Assembly (NCBI GenBank): GCA_005778835.1
Contig: SXMG01000075.1
Coordinates: 1 to 45,929, forward strand
From: Actinomycetota bacterium
GTDB taxonomy: Bacteria > Actinomycetota > Actinomycetes > Actinomycetales > Microbacteriaceae
Length of the DNA: 45,929 bases
Direction of reading: 5' to 3'
Position numbers and translations under genes: made by a program. Positions 1-9,938 of the stretch are shown here, piece after piece (the first letter of the stretch is position 1; each line of letters begins with the position of its first letter). The notes beneath the pieces are model-generated. The model was not told the origin of the DNA. It searched no databases and saw only the letters and a program-made list of their open reading frames with translations.

Positions 1-216
1 AACCCCGACCAGCTCGAGCCCGGCCAGCGCTGCGCCTCGACGAGCAACCGCAACTTCGAGGGCAGGCAGGGCAAGGGCGGACGCACGCACCTCGTGTCGC
101 CTCTCGTCGCCGCATCCACGGCCATCCGCGGCACGCTCTCGAGCGTCAGCGACCTGATTGCTGACGGCATTGCTGTCGACCCGCGCTTCGCGACGATTGA
201 AGGGGCACAGGTCTAG
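1..216 (+). CDS. leuC: 3-isopropylmalate dehydratase large subunit, C-terminal fragment (5' end outside window)
   Basis: Frame 1 reads [44 protein letters not shown]...; the aconitase-family [12 protein letters not shown] motif; directly precedes leuD. Confidence 0.95.
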   Translation, partial: NPDQLEPGQRCASTSNRNFEGRQGKGGRTHLVSPLVAASTAIRGTLSSVSDLIADGIAVDPRFATIEGAQV

Positions 217-218
217 CC

Positions 219-815
219 ATGGAGAAGGTCAGCACGATCACGGGCGTCGCGGTGCCGTTCCGCCGCAGCAACGTCGACACCGATCAGATCATCCCCGCCG
301 TGTTCCTCAAGCGCGTGACGAAGACGGGCTACGACGACGCGCTGTTCTCGGCGTGGAGGCAAGACCCCGAGTTCATCTTGAACAAGCCGGAGTACGCGAA
401 CCCGCGCATCCTCATCGCCGGCCCCGACTTCGGCACCGGATCGAGCCGTGAGCACGCGGTCTGGGCGCTTCGCGACTACGGCTTCGCGGCCGTGATCAGC
501 CCCAAGTTCGCCGACATCTTCCGCGGCAACGCGGGCAAGCAGGGCCTGCTCGTCGGCGTCGTCGACGAACCGACCGTCGAACGACTCTGGGCCGAACTCG
601 AGGCGAGCCCCGGCATGGAGGCGACGGTCGATCTCGAAGCGCGCACCGTCACCGTCGGGAATATCACGGTCGAGTTCGAGATTGACGACTACACGCGATG
701 GCGCCTGCTCGAGGGCCTCGACGACATCGGCTTGACCCTGCGCGATGAGCACGCCATCACCGATTTCGAATCCCGCCGCGAGAGCTGGCGCCCCACCACC
801 CTTCCCGCCCGCTGA
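219..815 (+). CDS. leuD: 3-isopropylmalate dehydratase small subunit
   Basis: [32 protein letters not shown]...[17 protein letters not shown] typical LeuD. Confidence 0.97.
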   Translation: MEKVSTITGVAVPFRRSNVDTDQIIPAVFLKRVTKTGYDDALFSAWRQDPEFILNKPEYANPRILIAGPDFGTGSSREHAVWALRDYGFAAVISPKFADIFRGNAGKQGLLVGVVDEPTVERLWAELEASPGMEATVDLEARTVTVGNITVEFEIDDYTRWRLLEGLDDIGLTLRDEHAITDFESRRESWRPTTLPAR

Positions 816-845
816 GGGCCGACCGACACCACCACCTGAGGTCAC

Positions 846-2210
846 ATGAATTCGCTCTCGAAAGACTCGCAGAAGGCCGCCGCCCGCGTCGGCCTCACGT
901 CTGACTCCATCGTGATCCACGGCGGCAAGCCGTTGCGCGGCCGCATCGAGGTGCGCGGGGCCAAGAACCTCGTCACCAAGGCGATGGTCGCCGCGCTGCT
1001 CGCCGACACTCCGAGCGTGCTGCGCGGTGTGCCCGAGATCAGCGACGTTCATGTCGTGAGCGGGCTGCTCAAGGCCCACGGCGTCGAGATCACGACGACG
1101 GCGCCGGGCGAGCTCACGCTCGACACGAGCAACGTCGTCGGCGCGCACTTCGCCGAGATCGACGCGCACGCCGGGTCGAGCCGCATTCCGATCCTCTTCT
1201 GCGGTCCGCTGCTGCACCAGCTCGGCGAGGCCTTCATTCCCGACCTCGGCGGCTGCCGCATCGGCGATCGGCCGATCGACTTCCACCTCAACGCGCTGCG
1301 CGCGTTCGGAGCAGTCGTCGAGAAGTCGCACCAGGGCATCCATCTGACGGCGCCGCAGAAGCTCGTCGGTGCGCACATCGAGCTGCCGTTCCCGAGCGTG
1401 GGTGCGACCGAGCAGGTGCTGCTCACGGCGGTGCGCGCTGAAGGCACGACCGAGCTCAAGAACGCCGCGATCGAGCCCGAGATCATGGATCTCATCGCGA
1501 TTCTGCAGAAGATGGGCGCGATCATCTCGGTCGAGCCGAACCGCGTCATCGTCATCGAGGGCGTCGAGACCCTGCGCGGCTACACGCACACCGCGATCGT
1601 CGACCGCAACGAGGCCGCCAGCTGGGCCGCCGCCGCGCTCGCCACGAAGGGCGACATCATCGTCGGCGGGGCGAAGCAGCAAGAGCTCATGACGTTCTTG
1701 AACGTCTACCGCAAGGTCGGCGGCGAGTTCGAGGTGCTCGACGACGGCATCCGCTTCTGGCACCCCGGCACGCCGCTCAAGCCCGTCATGATCGAGACCG
1801 ACGTGCACCCCGGCTTCATGACCGACTGGCAGCAGCCGCTCATCGTCGCGCTCACGCAGGCCGAGGGCGAGTCGATCGTGCACGAGACCGTCTACGAGAA
1901 CCGGTTCGGCTTCACCGAGGCGCTCAACGAGATGGGCGCGAACATCGTCGTGCACCAGGCCGGCATCGCGTCGATCACGCGCCGTGTGCCGCGCCGCCCG
2001 CTCGAGCAGGCCGCCGTCATCACGGGGCCGACGCCGCTGCACGGCGCATCCGTTCGCGTCCCCGACCTGCGGGGCGGCTTCAGCCACCTCATCGCGGGCC
2101 TCGCGGCCTCCGGCACCTCGACGATCAGCAACGTCGGCATCATCAGCCGCGGCTACGAGCTGTTCATCGACAAGCTGAAGGCTCTCGGCGCAGACTTCGA
2201 GCTGGTCTGA
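846..2210 (+). CDS. murA: UDP-N-acetylglucosamine 1-carboxyvinyltransferase
   Basis: IHGGKPLRGRIEVRGAKNLVTKAMVAALL ... DLRGGFSHLIAGLAASGTS EPSP-synthase-fold MurA motifs. Confidence 0.95.
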   Translation: MNSLSKDSQKAAARVGLTSDSIVIHGGKPLRGRIEVRGAKNLVTKAMVAALLADTPSVLRGVPEISDVHVVSGLLKAHGVEITTTAPGELTLDTSNVVGAHFAEIDAHAGSSRIPILFCGPLLHQLGEAFIPDLGGCRIGDRPIDFHLNALRAFGAVVEKSHQGIHLTAPQKLVGAHIELPFPSVGATEQVLLTAVRAEGTTELKNAAIEPEIMDLIAILQKMGAIISVEPNRVIVIEGVETLRGYTHTAIVDRNEAASWAAAALATKGDIIVGGAKQQELMTFLNVYRKVGGEFEVLDDGIRFWHPGTPLKPVMIETDVHPGFMTDWQQPLIVALTQAEGESIVHETVYENRFGFTEALNEMGANIVVHQAGIASITRRVPRRPLEQAAVITGPTPLHGASVRVPDLRGGFSHLIAGLAASGTSTISNVGIISRGYELFIDKLKALGADFELV

Positions 2211-2250
2211 GCCTTCTCACGTCGACCGCTTCACGCACTACCCTGGAGCC

Positions 2251-3000
2251 GTGCCTGACTCTGCAACGAAGCCGAAGCGTCGCCGCGAGAAGACGCTCTT
2301 GTGGCACTCGATCGCTGCGCTCTGCCTTCCGCTCTTGACCCTCATGGCGCGGTACCCGGTCATCGACGGCGAGAAGCTGCCGAGGCAGGGCGCCTTCATC
2401 CTCGCCCCCAACCACTACAGCGAGATCGACCCCGTCATCATGGGGCGCTTCATGTGGAAGCTCGGGCGCGTGCCGCGCTTTCTCGCCAAGGCGAGCGTCT
2501 TCAAGATTCCGGTGCTCGGCGCGATCTTGCGCTGGTCGGGGCAGATTCCGGTCGAGCGCGATGCGCGGTCGGATGCTCCGCTCAAGGCGGCGCAGCAACT
2601 GGTCGATCGCGAGCTCGCGGTCATCATCTACCCCGAGGGCAGCCTGACGCGCGACCCCGACCTCTGGCCCATGCGCGGCAAGAGCGGCGCCGTGCGCATG
2701 GCGCTGCAGGCCGGCGTGCCGATCATTCCCGCGGCGCACTGGGGCACGCAGCAGATCATGGCGCGCTACTCGAAGAAGATCAGCTTCTTTCCGCGCAAGA
2801 CCATCTACTGCAAGATCGGCGACCCCATCGACCTGAGCGACCTGGCCGGGCGCCCGCTCGACCAGGCGACGCTCGCCGAGGGCACCGACCGGGTCATGGC
2901 CGCAATCGCTGCGCTGCTGGGCGACCTGCGGGGCGAGACTCCGCCCGCCGAGCGGTGGGACCCGATCAAGAACGGCCAGAGCGAGACGGGTCGCCTGTGA
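2251..3000 (+). CDS. plsC: 1-acyl-sn-glycerol-3-phosphate acyltransferase
   Basis: NHYSEIDP (NHX4D-like) and YPEGSLTRD acyltransferase motifs; upstream of gpsA. Confidence 0.9.
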   Translation: MPDSATKPKRRREKTLLWHSIAALCLPLLTLMARYPVIDGEKLPRQGAFILAPNHYSEIDPVIMGRFMWKLGRVPRFLAKASVFKIPVLGAILRWSGQIPVERDARSDAPLKAAQQLVDRELAVIIYPEGSLTRDPDLWPMRGKSGAVRMALQAGVPIIPAAHWGTQQIMARYSKKISFFPRKTIYCKIGDPIDLSDLAGRPLDQATLAEGTDRVMAAIAALLGDLRGETPPAERWDPIKNGQSETGRL

Positions 3001-4100
3001 GCGTGGCGCCGGGCGACGAGACCGGGCGCAACGGCGAGACGGAGCATCCACCGCTCACTGAAGCCATCTCGGTGCCGTCGGCGGCCGCCGGCCCGGGCGC
3101 GATGCGCATCGCCGTGCTCGGCGCCGGCTCGTGGGGAACGACCTTCGCCAAAGTGCTCGCCGATGGTGGCGCCGACGTGCTCGTGTGGTCTCGCCGGCGC
3201 GAAGTGGCGCTCGAGATCACCGAGACCCACCGCAATTCGGGCTACCTGCCCGGCATCAATCTGCCGAGCAACCTGCGCGGCCATGATTCGCTCGAGCACG
3301 TGCTCGCGGGCGCCGAGCAGGTCTACCTCTCGGTGCCGAGCCAGAGTCTGCGCAGCAACCTCGCGTCGATCCGCGACATCCTGCCGGCCGAAGTGCCCAT
3401 CGTCAGCCTCATGAAGGGCGTCGAGCGCGGCACGGGCCTGCGCATGAGCGAGGTCATCGAGGGGGAGCTCGGCGTCGAGCGCGAGCGCATCGCGGCCGTG
3501 AGCGGCCCGAACCTCGCGCTCGAGATCGCGCGGCGCGAGCCGACCGCGGCGGTCGTGGCGAGCATCCACCACGCGACGGCGGTGGCGGTTGCGCAGGCCG
3601 CCACCAACGACTACTTCAGAACCTTCGTCAACACCGACGTCATCGGCACCGAGTTCGGCGGCGTGCTGAAGAACCTCATCGCCGTCGCAGTAGGTATCGC
3701 AGACGGTGTCGGCTACGGCGAGAACACGAAGGCCTCGATCATCACACGCGGGCTCGTCGAGCTCACCGACTTCGCGGTCGCCTTCGGCGCGCGGCCCGAG
3801 ACGATGATCGGCCTCGCCGGGCTCGGCGACCTCATCGCGACGTGCGAGTCTCCGCTCTCGCGCAACAACGCGGCCGGGCGTCTGCTCGGGCAGGGCTACG
3901 GCTTCGAGCAGGTGATCGCGCAGATGAACCAGACGGCCGAGGGGCTCGCCTCGGTCGGGCCGATTCTCGAGCTCGCCGCGACCAAGGGCGTGTCGATGCC
4001 CATCGTGGCCCAAGTGGCTCAGGTGCTCGACGGCACGCTCGACCCGCGCGAGCTGGCGCCGCACCTCGCGACCGACTCGGACGAGCCTCAGGCGGAGTAG
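2997..4100 (+). CDS. gpsA: NAD(P)H-dependent glycerol-3-phosphate dehydrogenase; GTG start overlaps the plsC stop (alternative ATG at 3102)
   Basis: MRIAVLGAGSWGTTFAKVLADGG ... KNLIAVAVGIADGVGYGENTKASIITRG. Confidence 0.95.
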   Translation: MSVAPGDETGRNGETEHPPLTEAISVPSAAAGPGAMRIAVLGAGSWGTTFAKVLADGGADVLVWSRRREVALEITETHRNSGYLPGINLPSNLRGHDSLEHVLAGAEQVYLSVPSQSLRSNLASIRDILPAEVPIVSLMKGVERGTGLRMSEVIEGELGVERERIAAVSGPNLALEIARREPTAAVVASIHHATAVAVAQAATNDYFRTFVNTDVIGTEFGGVLKNLIAVAVGIADGVGYGENTKASIITRGLVELTDFAVAFGARPETMIGLAGLGDLIATCESPLSRNNAAGRLLGQGYGFEQVIAQMNQTAEGLASVGPILELAATKGVSMPIVAQVAQVLDGTLDPRELAPHLATDSDEPQAE

Positions 4101-4150
4101 CGCGCGCCGCGCGCCGCAGGCGGCACGACGCCACTCGGTAGGCTGTCAGT

Positions 4151-4900
4151 GTGATCACCTCTCTCGCCGGCGGCCGCGTGCTGGCCGAGAAGCACGGCGC
4201 GACACCGCCCCGGGTCGTCGCCCTGCACGGCTGGGGTCGCGACGGCACCGACTTCGCGACGGTGCTGAGCGGGCTCGATGCGGTGAGCATCCACTTGCCC
4301 GGTTTCGGCCCTGCGCCCGCCCCCGACGACGTGTGGGGCACCGAAGACTATGCCGACCTCGTCGCCGAGGCGATCGCCGCCTACGCCCCCATCGTGATCG
4401 TCGCCCACTCGTTCGGCGGCCGCGTCGCGGTGCGGCTCGCGGCCCGCCGGCCCGAGCTCGTGCGCGCCCTCGTGCTCACGGGAGTGCCGCTCGTGCGCCT
4501 GGCGCCGCCGACGCGTCCTCCGCTGGCCTTCCGCGTGGCCCGCTGGGCGAACGCCCGCGGTCTGCTGAGCGATCAGCGCATGGATGCTCTGCGCAACGAG
4601 CGCGGTTCGGCCGACTACCGCGCCGCTCAAGGAGTCATGCGCGGCATCATGGTGCGCGCCGTGAACGAGAACTACGACGACGAGTTGGCGGTGCTCGCGG
4701 GCACGACGCTGCCGATGCGCTTCGTGTGGGGTGCTGGCGACACCGCGGCGCCGACCGAGGCCGGCCGCGTCGCGGCTGAACGCGCGGGTGCGCCGTTCCG
4801 CACGGTCGACGGCTGCGCGCACCTGCTGACCGGTGACCTCGAGCTCGCCGTGCGCGAAGAGCTGCTGTCGGTGCTCGCCGAGACCGAGGATCCCGCGTGA
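4151..4900 (+). CDS. alpha/beta hydrolase
   Basis: VVALHGWGRDG and VIVAHSFGGRVAVRLA nucleophile-elbow motif; late Asp/His region. Confidence 0.85.
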   Translation: MITSLAGGRVLAEKHGATPPRVVALHGWGRDGTDFATVLSGLDAVSIHLPGFGPAPAPDDVWGTEDYADLVAEAIAAYAPIVIVAHSFGGRVAVRLAARRPELVRALVLTGVPLVRLAPPTRPPLAFRVARWANARGLLSDQRMDALRNERGSADYRAAQGVMRGIMVRAVNENYDDELAVLAGTTLPMRFVWGAGDTAAPTEAGRVAAERAGAPFRTVDGCAHLLTGDLELAVREELLSVLAETEDPA

Positions 4901-6507
4901 TCGACCTGCTGCTCTACCCCGCGACGCTCGTGTCGGTGCTCGTCGGTCTCGCGGCCGCTGTGCCGGTCGCGGCTCGCTGGTTGCGTGTCGCCCAGCGCGA
5001 GCACTACGTGCCGAGCACGGTGTCGCGCATGGCCTGGCTCTGGGTCACGCGCGAGCCGCTCACCGCCGTGCTGCTGGTGCTCGCGATCGGGGCGACGTTC
5101 GCCGCCGTGCTCAGCGGGGTGCCGCCCCTCGGCCCCTACTGGGCCCTCGTCGCGACCGCACTCATCGCCGCCGCACCCCTCGGCCTGCCCGTGCGCGGAC
5201 GCTCGAAGAAGTTCGCGATCACCGGTCGGGTGAAGCGGCTCATGGTGTGCTTCATCTCGCTGCATGTCGGCCTGCTGCTCGTGCTCGTGTGGCTTCTCGA
5301 CTATGGGGCCGCGGCTGCTCCCGCCCTCGTGCTCCTGCTGAGCGCGCCGCTCACCGACCTCGCCCTCGCGATCATGGCGCCGATCGAGAAAGCAGCCTCG
5401 CAGCGCTACGTGACGCAGGCCCAGAAGAGACTGAAGCAGACCGGGTCGCGCGTCGTCGCCATCACGGGCTCGTACGGCAAGACGAGCACGAAGAACTACG
5501 TCGCGCACCTCTTGAGTGCCGCGTTCACGACGGTCGCGAGCCCCGCGTCCTTCAACAACCGCCTGGGTCTCGCTCGTGCCGTCAACGACAAGCTCGTGCC
5601 CGGCACCGAGCTCTTCGTCGCCGAGATGGGCATGGCCGCCCCCGGGCAGATCGCCGAGCTCTGCCGGCAGTTCCCGCCCTCGATCGCCGCCATCACGGTC
5701 ATCGGCGAAGGTCACTTGCAGCGCATGCGCACGACCGACGCGATTCTGCGCGAGAAGTCGTCGATCACCGAGCTCGCACCCGTCGTCGTGCTGCCGATCG
5801 ACGACCCGCGTCTCGAGGCGCTCGCGGAGCAGTGCCGTGCGGCCGGCAAGACTGTCGTCACAACGACGTGCCGTGCGGGCGTCGGCGCCGACGTCGCGCT
5901 GACACCGCCCGCAGATGATGCAGCGGATGCTGAACCCTGGTCGATCCGCCTGGGCGAGGGTGCCGAGCCCGTGCCGGTGAGCATCGGCAGCACGGGGCAT
6001 GCCGTGAACGTGGCGGTCGCCGCGGGTATCGCGCTCGCGGCCGGGGTGCCCGTGGCGGCGATCGCGGCCAGGCTCGGAGACCTGCCCGGCTCGCAGCATC
6101 GCGCCGAAGTGCAGCAGGCTCCGACCGGCGCGCTCGTGATCGACGACACCTACAACGCGAATCCGGTCGGGTCGCTCCGCGCCCTCGAGGGCGCGGCATC
6201 CCTCGCCGAAGAGCGAGGCGGGCCGCTCGTGGTCGTCACCCCCGGCATGGTCGAGCTCGGGCCTGTGCAGGTCGAGCGCAACCGCGCCTTCGGTGCCGCG
6301 ATCGGCGCGGCCAACGGGTTGCTCTTCGCGGTCGCGCGCACGAACCGGGCGGCCCTGCTAGCGGGCTACGCGAGCACCGCGACGAGCGAGGCTCCGGGTG
6401 CCATCGCCGTCGACACCCGCGAGGCCGCCGTCGCGCGCGCGGTCGAGGCCGCGGGTGACCGGGGCGTTATCCTCTACGAGAACGATCTGCCCGACCACTA
6501 CCCCTGA
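4897..6507 (+). CDS. membrane-anchored MurF-like Mur ligase family protein
   Basis: Several hydrophobic segments in about the first 170 aa, then P-loop VVAITGSYGKTSTK and MurF-type VIDDTYNANPVGSLRAL; start overlaps the stop of the upstream hydrolase (GTGA). Confidence 0.85.
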   Translation: MIDLLLYPATLVSVLVGLAAAVPVAARWLRVAQREHYVPSTVSRMAWLWVTREPLTAVLLVLAIGATFAAVLSGVPPLGPYWALVATALIAAAPLGLPVRGRSKKFAITGRVKRLMVCFISLHVGLLLVLVWLLDYGAAAAPALVLLLSAPLTDLALAIMAPIEKAASQRYVTQAQKRLKQTGSRVVAITGSYGKTSTKNYVAHLLSAAFTTVASPASFNNRLGLARAVNDKLVPGTELFVAEMGMAAPGQIAELCRQFPPSIAAITVIGEGHLQRMRTTDAILREKSSITELAPVVVLPIDDPRLEALAEQCRAAGKTVVTTTCRAGVGADVALTPPADDAADAEPWSIRLGEGAEPVPVSIGSTGHAVNVAVAAGIALAAGVPVAAIAARLGDLPGSQHRAEVQQAPTGALVIDDTYNANPVGSLRALEGAASLAEERGGPLVVVTPGMVELGPVQVERNRAFGAAIGAANGLLFAVARTNRAALLAGYASTATSEAPGAIAVDTREAAVARAVEAAGDRGVILYENDLPDHYP

Positions 6508-6556
6508 TCGGCCGCCCGGGCAGGGGTACGACTCTCGCGGCGAACGAGCATGTTAG

Positions 6557-7711
6557 GTGATCATGGCTGGTACCGCCCCCTGGGCCGTCGTCTTCGGCGG
6601 CCCGAGCCCCGAGCACGAGATCTCGATTCTCACCGGGCTGCAGGCCGAGCGCGTGCTGACCGCCGCGGGCCACTCTGTCGTGCCGGTCTACTGGTCGCCG
6701 ACAGGGGAGTGGTTCCGCGTTCCCGACGCGACCGAGGCGAAGGACTACCTCGAGGGCGCGCCGCAGGGTTCGACTCTGCTCGAGGCACGCGTCTCGGGGG
6801 AGCCCGGGCTCTACCGCCGCAAGCGGCTCGGCGCTGAGCGCCTCGAGATCGAAGCGGCGCTGCTCTGCCTGCACGGCGGGGTCGGCGAAGGCGGAGGCGC
6901 GGCCGCGGTCTTCTCGCTGCTCGGCATCCCTGCCACGGGTTCGACCCTCTTCGCGGGCGCGGTCGGTATGGACAAGCTCGCGTTCGGTGGCCTCATGGCT
7001 GCCGCGGGCATCCCGAGCCTGCCGCGCGAGGCGGTGTCGAAGCTCGTCGAACCGAGCTTCGCGGGCCCCTACATCGTCAAGCCGCGCTTCGGCGGCTCGT
7101 CGATCGGCATCGAGATCGCCGATGACCTGGATGCTGCGCGCGCGCTCGCCGCCACGAGCGTGCATCTGCGCACGGGCGCGGTGGTCGAGCCCTACCGCCC
7201 CGAACTCGTCGACCTCAACATCGCTTTCCGCACCTACCCGCAGCTCGAGATCACGCAGCTCGAGAAGCCGCTGCGCGGCGAAGCCGGCAGTGCGCTCTAC
7301 TCGTACGCCGAGAAGTACCTCGCCGGTGGCGCAGGCGCCGAGGCGGGCTTCATGAGCGCCCCGCGCGAGTTTCCGGCCGACGTGCCCCAGGCCGTGCACG
7401 CCGCGGCTCGGTCGTTGGCCGAACGTGTGGCCGAAGTCACGCGCCTCACGAGCATCGTGCGCGTCGACCTGCTGCTCGACGAGAAGACGGGCGAGTTGTT
7501 CGTCAACGAGGTCAACTCCATTCCCGGCGCGCTCTCGCTCTACCTCTGGGCACCGCAGCAGCCGGCCGCGACCGTGCTGCTCGACGCCTTGACAGAGGCT
7601 CGCGACCGCCGCGTCGTGTTCGCGCAGGCCGGGTTCGGTGGGGGCGCCGCGCTGCGGGCCGCGGGTGGCATCGCCGGCAAGCTCGTCGGGCTCGACGGCC
7701 CCCTCGCCTAA
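6557..7711 (+). CDS. ddl: D-alanine--D-alanine ligase (start could be the ATG at 6563)
   Basis: VVFGGPSPEHEISILTGLQ ... ATP-grasp PRFGGSSIGIEI ... FVNEVNSIPGALS. Confidence 0.93.
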   Translation: MIMAGTAPWAVVFGGPSPEHEISILTGLQAERVLTAAGHSVVPVYWSPTGEWFRVPDATEAKDYLEGAPQGSTLLEARVSGEPGLYRRKRLGAERLEIEAALLCLHGGVGEGGGAAAVFSLLGIPATGSTLFAGAVGMDKLAFGGLMAAAGIPSLPREAVSKLVEPSFAGPYIVKPRFGGSSIGIEIADDLDAARALAATSVHLRTGAVVEPYRPELVDLNIAFRTYPQLEITQLEKPLRGEAGSALYSYAEKYLAGGAGAEAGFMSAPREFPADVPQAVHAAARSLAERVAEVTRLTSIVRVDLLLDEKTGELFVNEVNSIPGALSLYLWAPQQPAATVLLDALTEARDRRVVFAQAGFGGGAALRAAGGIAGKLVGLDGPLA

Positions 7712-7714
7712 GGG

Positions 7715-8236
7715 CTACGGGGTCGGCTCGGCCGTGGGGCTCACCGTGCCGCCGCCGAAGACGTCGGTCGCGGCGAGGCACCGGGCATCAGCATCCACCA
7801 CCGAGACGGCGGTGCTGAGGGTGCGCACCGCGTCGGCTCCCGCGATGTAGGTGATGTCGACGATGACCTCGGTGACGGGCGTGCGGCCGTAGGTCGTGAA
7901 CACGTAACGGGGGGCGTTCGACTCGTCGAGCAGCCAGTCGACTCCGTCGACGTCGAAGCAGGGCAGGTCGCTCGGCCCCTGCTCGGGCAGCCCGCACCGG
8001 TAGATGACCGCGGCCGGATCGCCCCATGCCGCGGTCGCCTGCGCGTTCGTGGTGCGGCGCTCGAGGTCGCCGACACGGTCTGGCACCTGCACCGAGATCG
8101 CCGCACACTCAGGGTTGTTGGCGTCGGGCCCGGGCTCGAGCGGCACCGTGCCGGCGCAGCCGGCGAGGGCAAAGGCCGCCACGGCGAGCATGACGGATGC
8201 CCGGCTGATTCGGGCGGGTGAAGTGCGTGTCGACAT
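7715..8236 (-). CDS. DUF3515-type lipoprotein
   Basis: N-terminal lipobox LALAGC-like; DUF3515-like LPCFDVDGVDWLL region; position next to ddl/thiL. ATG at 8236 preferred because of a TAGCGT box 7 nt upstream. Confidence 0.75.
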   Translation of the reverse strand: MSTRTSPARISRASVMLAVAAFALAGCAGTVPLEPGPDANNPECAAISVQVPDRVGDLERRTTNAQATAAWGDPAAVIYRCGLPEQGPSDLPCFDVDGVDWLLDESNAPRYVFTTYGRTPVTEVIVDITYIAGADAVRTLSTAVSVVDADARCLAATDVFGGGTVSPTAEPTP

Positions 8237-8288
8237 CGTCACCACGCTATCGCGGCGCAGGTGTGCGCACGCTCTCCGTGCTCGAGCG

Positions 8289-8819
8289 CTACAGCGACTG
8301 GTTGGTGGCGTCGAGAAGCCCCGACACGAGGATGAAGCCGACGAAGACGATGATGAACACCGCGATGACGCTCACGAATGACAGCAGCGCGCCGACGCCG
8401 ATGATCGTGCCCGTGCGATTGCCCGGCTGCATGCGGGCGAGGGGACGCACGAGCGCTCGCCAGACGACCATGTGCAGACCGAGCACCAGCAGGGTGGGGC
8501 CCAGGAAGGTCAACAAGAGCACGGCGAACTCCCCGAGCTCACCGAACTCGAAGACGCTGCCTCCGGTGCTGACCTGCACGATGATCGCGGCGAGGCACAG
8601 CACGAATCCCGCGACCGGCAGCACGATCGCGAGCAGGCCGAGCGTGCGTCGCGCGCGCGTGACGGCGGGCGAATCGCCGTCGGTCGCGGGTGCGACCGTC
8701 GGGTCGGCGGCGGGCTCCGCCTCGGCGCTCGCGCCGAAGAGCTGCTCGACCCCGTCGGCGGGGCCGTACGGAGAGGCAGGCTGCGGCGCCGTCTCATCAG
8801 GCGTGCGGTTGTCGGTCAT
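8289..8819 (-). CDS. predicted integral membrane protein, unknown function
   Basis: MTDNRTPDETAPQPASPYGPADG... proline/acid-rich N-terminus, then at least 3 hydrophobic segments; start trimmed to the internal ATG at 8819. Confidence 0.7.
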   Translation of the reverse strand: MTDNRTPDETAPQPASPYGPADGVEQLFGASAEAEPAADPTVAPATDGDSPAVTRARRTLGLLAIVLPVAGFVLCLAAIIVQVSTGGSVFEFGELGEFAVLLLTFLGPTLLVLGLHMVVWRALVRPLARMQPGNRTGTIIGVGALLSFVSVIAVFIIVFVGFILVSGLLDATNQSL

Positions 8820-8864
8820 GGCACGACAGTACTGGCGCAGCGCTCGCCGGACTAGCGTTGAGGG

Positions 8865-9923
8865 GTGACCAGCGCCTCGCATTCGCAGCCCGACACCCTG
8901 GGTTCGGTCGGCGAGCTCGCGGCGCTCTCACGCATCATCCCGCTGCTGCCCGAGAGCGAGTCGACGCTGCTCGGCCCGGGCGACGACGCTGCCGTGCTCG
9001 CGGCGCCCGACCGCCGCGTCGTCATCACGACCGACATGATGATCCACGGCCCCGACTTCCGCACCGCGTGGTCGACGATGCACGACCTCGGATTCAAGGC
9101 CGCGGCCACGAACCTCAGCGACGTCGCGGCGATGGGCGCGCGGCCCACGGCCCTCGTCGTGGCGCTCGCGGCCCCCGCCGAGACCGCCGTCGCCGACCTC
9201 GAGCAGTTCGCCGTGGGAATGCGCGATGCGTGCGAAGCACTGGCGCCGGGCTGCGGCGTCATCGGGGGCGACCTCAGCGTCTCGTCGGCACTGACCATCG
9301 CCGTCACGGCGTTCGGCGACCTCGACGACCGCGAGCCCGTGACGCGCTCGGGCGCTCGGCCGGGCGACGTGATCGCGGTCTCCGGCCCGCTCGGGCTCGC
9401 GGCCGAGGGGCTCGGTCTGCTGTTCGAGCGCGGGGTCGATGCAACGGGGGCTCCGGATGCTGATGCCGCGGCTCGACTGCGCGCCGAGCATCCCGTGCCG
9501 CTCGCCGCCCAGCTCACGCCGCACCCGCCGATCGCGGACGGCGTCGCCGCCGCGCTCGGCGGAGCCTCCGCCATGCTCGACCTCAGCGACGGCCTCGCGC
9601 TCGATGCGCGCCGCCTCGCCCGTGCGAGCGGCGTGTCGCTCGACCTCTCGAGCGAGCAGGTGCGCGAGGTCGCGCTCGCGCACGGCCTCGACCCGGCCGC
9701 GCCGATGGCTATCGCTCTCACGGGGGGAGAGGATCACTCGCTGCTGGCGACCTTCCCGCCCGATGTCGCGCCGCCGCTCGACGCTCTCCCAGGAGGGTTT
9801 CGGGTCATCGGCCGCGTTGTCGAGTCTGACCGGCACGGCCCCGCGGTGCTCGTCGACGGCCGCCCGTTCGACGAGCGCGGCGGATGGGACCCGTTCGCGG
9901 AGTGGAGCGGGCAAGCCGGTTAG
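8865..9923 (+). CDS. thiL: thiamine-monophosphate kinase
   Basis: LLGPGDDAAVL...TTDMMIHGPDFR...NLSDVAAMGARP...LDLSDGLALDARRLARAS. Confidence 0.95.
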   Translation: MTSASHSQPDTLGSVGELAALSRIIPLLPESESTLLGPGDDAAVLAAPDRRVVITTDMMIHGPDFRTAWSTMHDLGFKAAATNLSDVAAMGARPTALVVALAAPAETAVADLEQFAVGMRDACEALAPGCGVIGGDLSVSSALTIAVTAFGDLDDREPVTRSGARPGDVIAVSGPLGLAAEGLGLLFERGVDATGAPDADAAARLRAEHPVPLAAQLTPHPPIADGVAAALGGASAMLDLSDGLALDARRLARASGVSLDLSSEQVREVALAHGLDPAAPMAIALTGGEDHSLLATFPPDVAPPLDALPGGFRVIGRVVESDRHGPAVLVDGRPFDERGGWDPFAEWSGQAG

Positions 9924-9938
9924 CGCCCGAGCTGACCC

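Noticed and set aside
213-2087. 624-aa minus-strand ORF antisense to leuD/murA
   Set aside because: High-GC shadow ORF; Arg/Asp/His/Val/Leu-rich low-complexity translation with no recognisable domain, while the sense frames encode clear LeuD and MurA.
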